A program made the position numbers and the translations under genes. Below, piece by piece: positions 63,428-64,000 of a stretch of 64,000 nt of DNA (positions are counted from its first letter, which is position 1; every line of letters begins with the position of its first letter). Under the pieces are notes generated by a model. That model saw only the letters and a list, made by a program, of their open reading frames with translations. It had not been told where the DNA came from and searched no databases. Where the stretch lies: assembly GCA_002347265.1 (NCBI GenBank), contig DDYB01000003.1:134681-198680 (forward strand), read 5' to 3'. This DNA is from Desulfobacteraceae bacterium UBA2245 (GTDB taxonomy: Bacteria; Desulfobacterota; Desulfobacteria; Desulfobacterales; UBA2245).

Positions 63428-63646
63428 ATGGAAAATGCCTTGCCATTAGACAAAATGACGATCGAAGACAAGCTCGCGGCAATGGAGCAACTCTGGGATG
63501 ATCTCTGCCGCAATCCAGAATCCGTTCCCTCCCCGTCCTGGCACGAGAGTATTCTCTCGGAGAGAGAGAAGCGGGTTCTGGAGGGAAAAGCCGGATTTTC
63601 TGACATCGCAGCGGCTAAGGACAGGATCCGGAAATCCGTCAAATGA
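63428..63646 (+). CDS. addiction-module antitoxin (TIGR02574-like)
   Basis: A 72-residue protein with LDKMTIEDKLAAMEQLWDDL and SPSWHESILSEREKRVLEGK, the typical features of the small putative addiction module component family that precedes ParE/RelE toxins. It overlaps the toxin gene by 4 bp. Confidence 0.88.
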   Translation: MENALPLDKMTIEDKLAAMEQLWDDLCRNPESVPSPSWHESILSEREKRVLEGKAGFSDIAAAKDRIRKSVK

Positions 63647-63933
63647 AGATCCAAATTCTTGAAGAAGCTGAGAATGATCTCATCGACGGGTTTTCATTCT
63701 ACGAGAGACAGGCACGAGGATTGGGAGCCTATTTTCTCGATTCCGTTTTTGCGGACATGGAATCACTTTATCTCTATGCCGGCATTCATGCGATGCACTT
63801 CGGATATCACCGACTGCTTGCAAAACGCTTCCCCTTTGCCATTTATTACCAGATTCGAAACAGCGTAATTCAAATCTATGCAATACTCGACTGCAGACGG
63901 GCACCGGCCTGGATTCGCAACCGCCTGTCATAA
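63643..63933 (+). CDS. RelE/ParE-family toxin
   Basis: A 96-residue protein with the ParE-like pattern ILEEAENDLIDGFSFYERQA, LGAYFLDSVFADMESL, and the C-terminal YHRLLAKRFPFAIYYQIRNS followed by YAILDCRRAPAWIRNRL. The gene starts inside the antitoxin stop (ATGA overlap), the normal arrangement. The target, gyrase or ribosome, cannot be told. Confidence 0.88.
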   Translation: MKIQILEEAENDLIDGFSFYERQARGLGAYFLDSVFADMESLYLYAGIHAMHFGYHRLLAKRFPFAIYYQIRNSVIQIYAILDCRRAPAWIRNRLS

Positions 63934-63956
63934 TCTTCGAACCAGGGGCATATCGA

Positions 63957-63979
63957 GGACGCCCATTGATATATTGACT
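63957..63979 (+). repeat. partial third copy of the GGACG..CATTGATATA repeat
   Basis: AGGACGCCCATTGATATA with downstream TTGAC resembles 61350-61371 (AGGACGGGCATTGATATA, then GTGTC). The window ends shortly after, so its full extent cannot be seen. Confidence 0.45.
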
Positions 63980-64000
63980 CAACTTTCGGGTTTGGCTGCC

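Overview
The window looks like chromosome of a Desulfobacterota (sulfate-reducer-like) bacterium. This is inferred from periplasmic multihaem c-type cytochromes with up to 20 CXXCH motifs, a DUF2760-Hsp70-Hsp70 operon, a GapN-type dehydrogenase of the kind found in that group, a class I adenylate cyclase and GC-rich core genes. No rRNA or tRNA gene and no CRISPR array was seen, so the assignment rests on protein features only.

Positions 1-13700 are mostly core genes. A minus-strand cluster holds three multihaem cytochromes (12, 20 and 12 haem motifs) and a Sel1-like repeat protein cut by the window edge. Plus-strand genes follow: GatB/YqeY, acetolactate decarboxylase, recX, leuB, a TatD nuclease and a membrane metallophosphoesterase. 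Then come gabD, two small minus-strand genes and dinB. Positions 13755-15970 are a graveyard of a type I restriction-modification locus: a RhuM-Fic remnant, an HsdR remnant, an intact four-helix-bundle 'suffix' protein and a Schlafen/AlbA_2 scrap.

Positions 16389-29517 hold YjbQ, a SagB-type nitroreductase, a methyltransferase, a glutamine amidotransferase, corA and gapN. The complete trp operon (trpE-G-D-C-F-B-A) follows. It has its own promoter, a leader peptide with three consecutive Trp codons, mutually exclusive leader hairpins and a terminator after trpA.

Positions 29622-51638 hold three gene groups. The first is the DUF2760-Hsp70-Hsp70 operon. The second is an Mla-type lipid transport operon (STAS-MlaE, MlaF, MlaD, lipoprotein) followed by pgi. 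The third is a recC-recB-recD operon ending in an adenylate cyclase gene.

From about 51850 to the end the window is an accessory island. It opens with a relic integron: a truncated integron-type integrase pointing left, an attI-like core, then cassettes pointing right with two recognisable attC sites. Cassette 1 is an HNH-like protein, cassette 2 a HEPN-like protein, and next comes an AT-rich three-gene module (predicted dual-OB protein plus two different DUF488 proteins). Beyond it are a degenerate REP-associated transposase element, a zinc-ribbon protein, an IS3 element, an IS30 element, a second REP-type transposase element with inverted ends, a secreted peptidase-like protein with a degenerate active site, a DUF4143 ATPase preceded by four 22-bp-phased repeats, 25-bp tandem repeats at two loci, and a toxin-antitoxin pair.

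The most promising candidates for something undescribed are the DUF488 module carried as an integron cassette, the DUF2760/twin-Hsp70 operon, and the 22-bp-phased repeats upstream of the DUF4143 ATPase.
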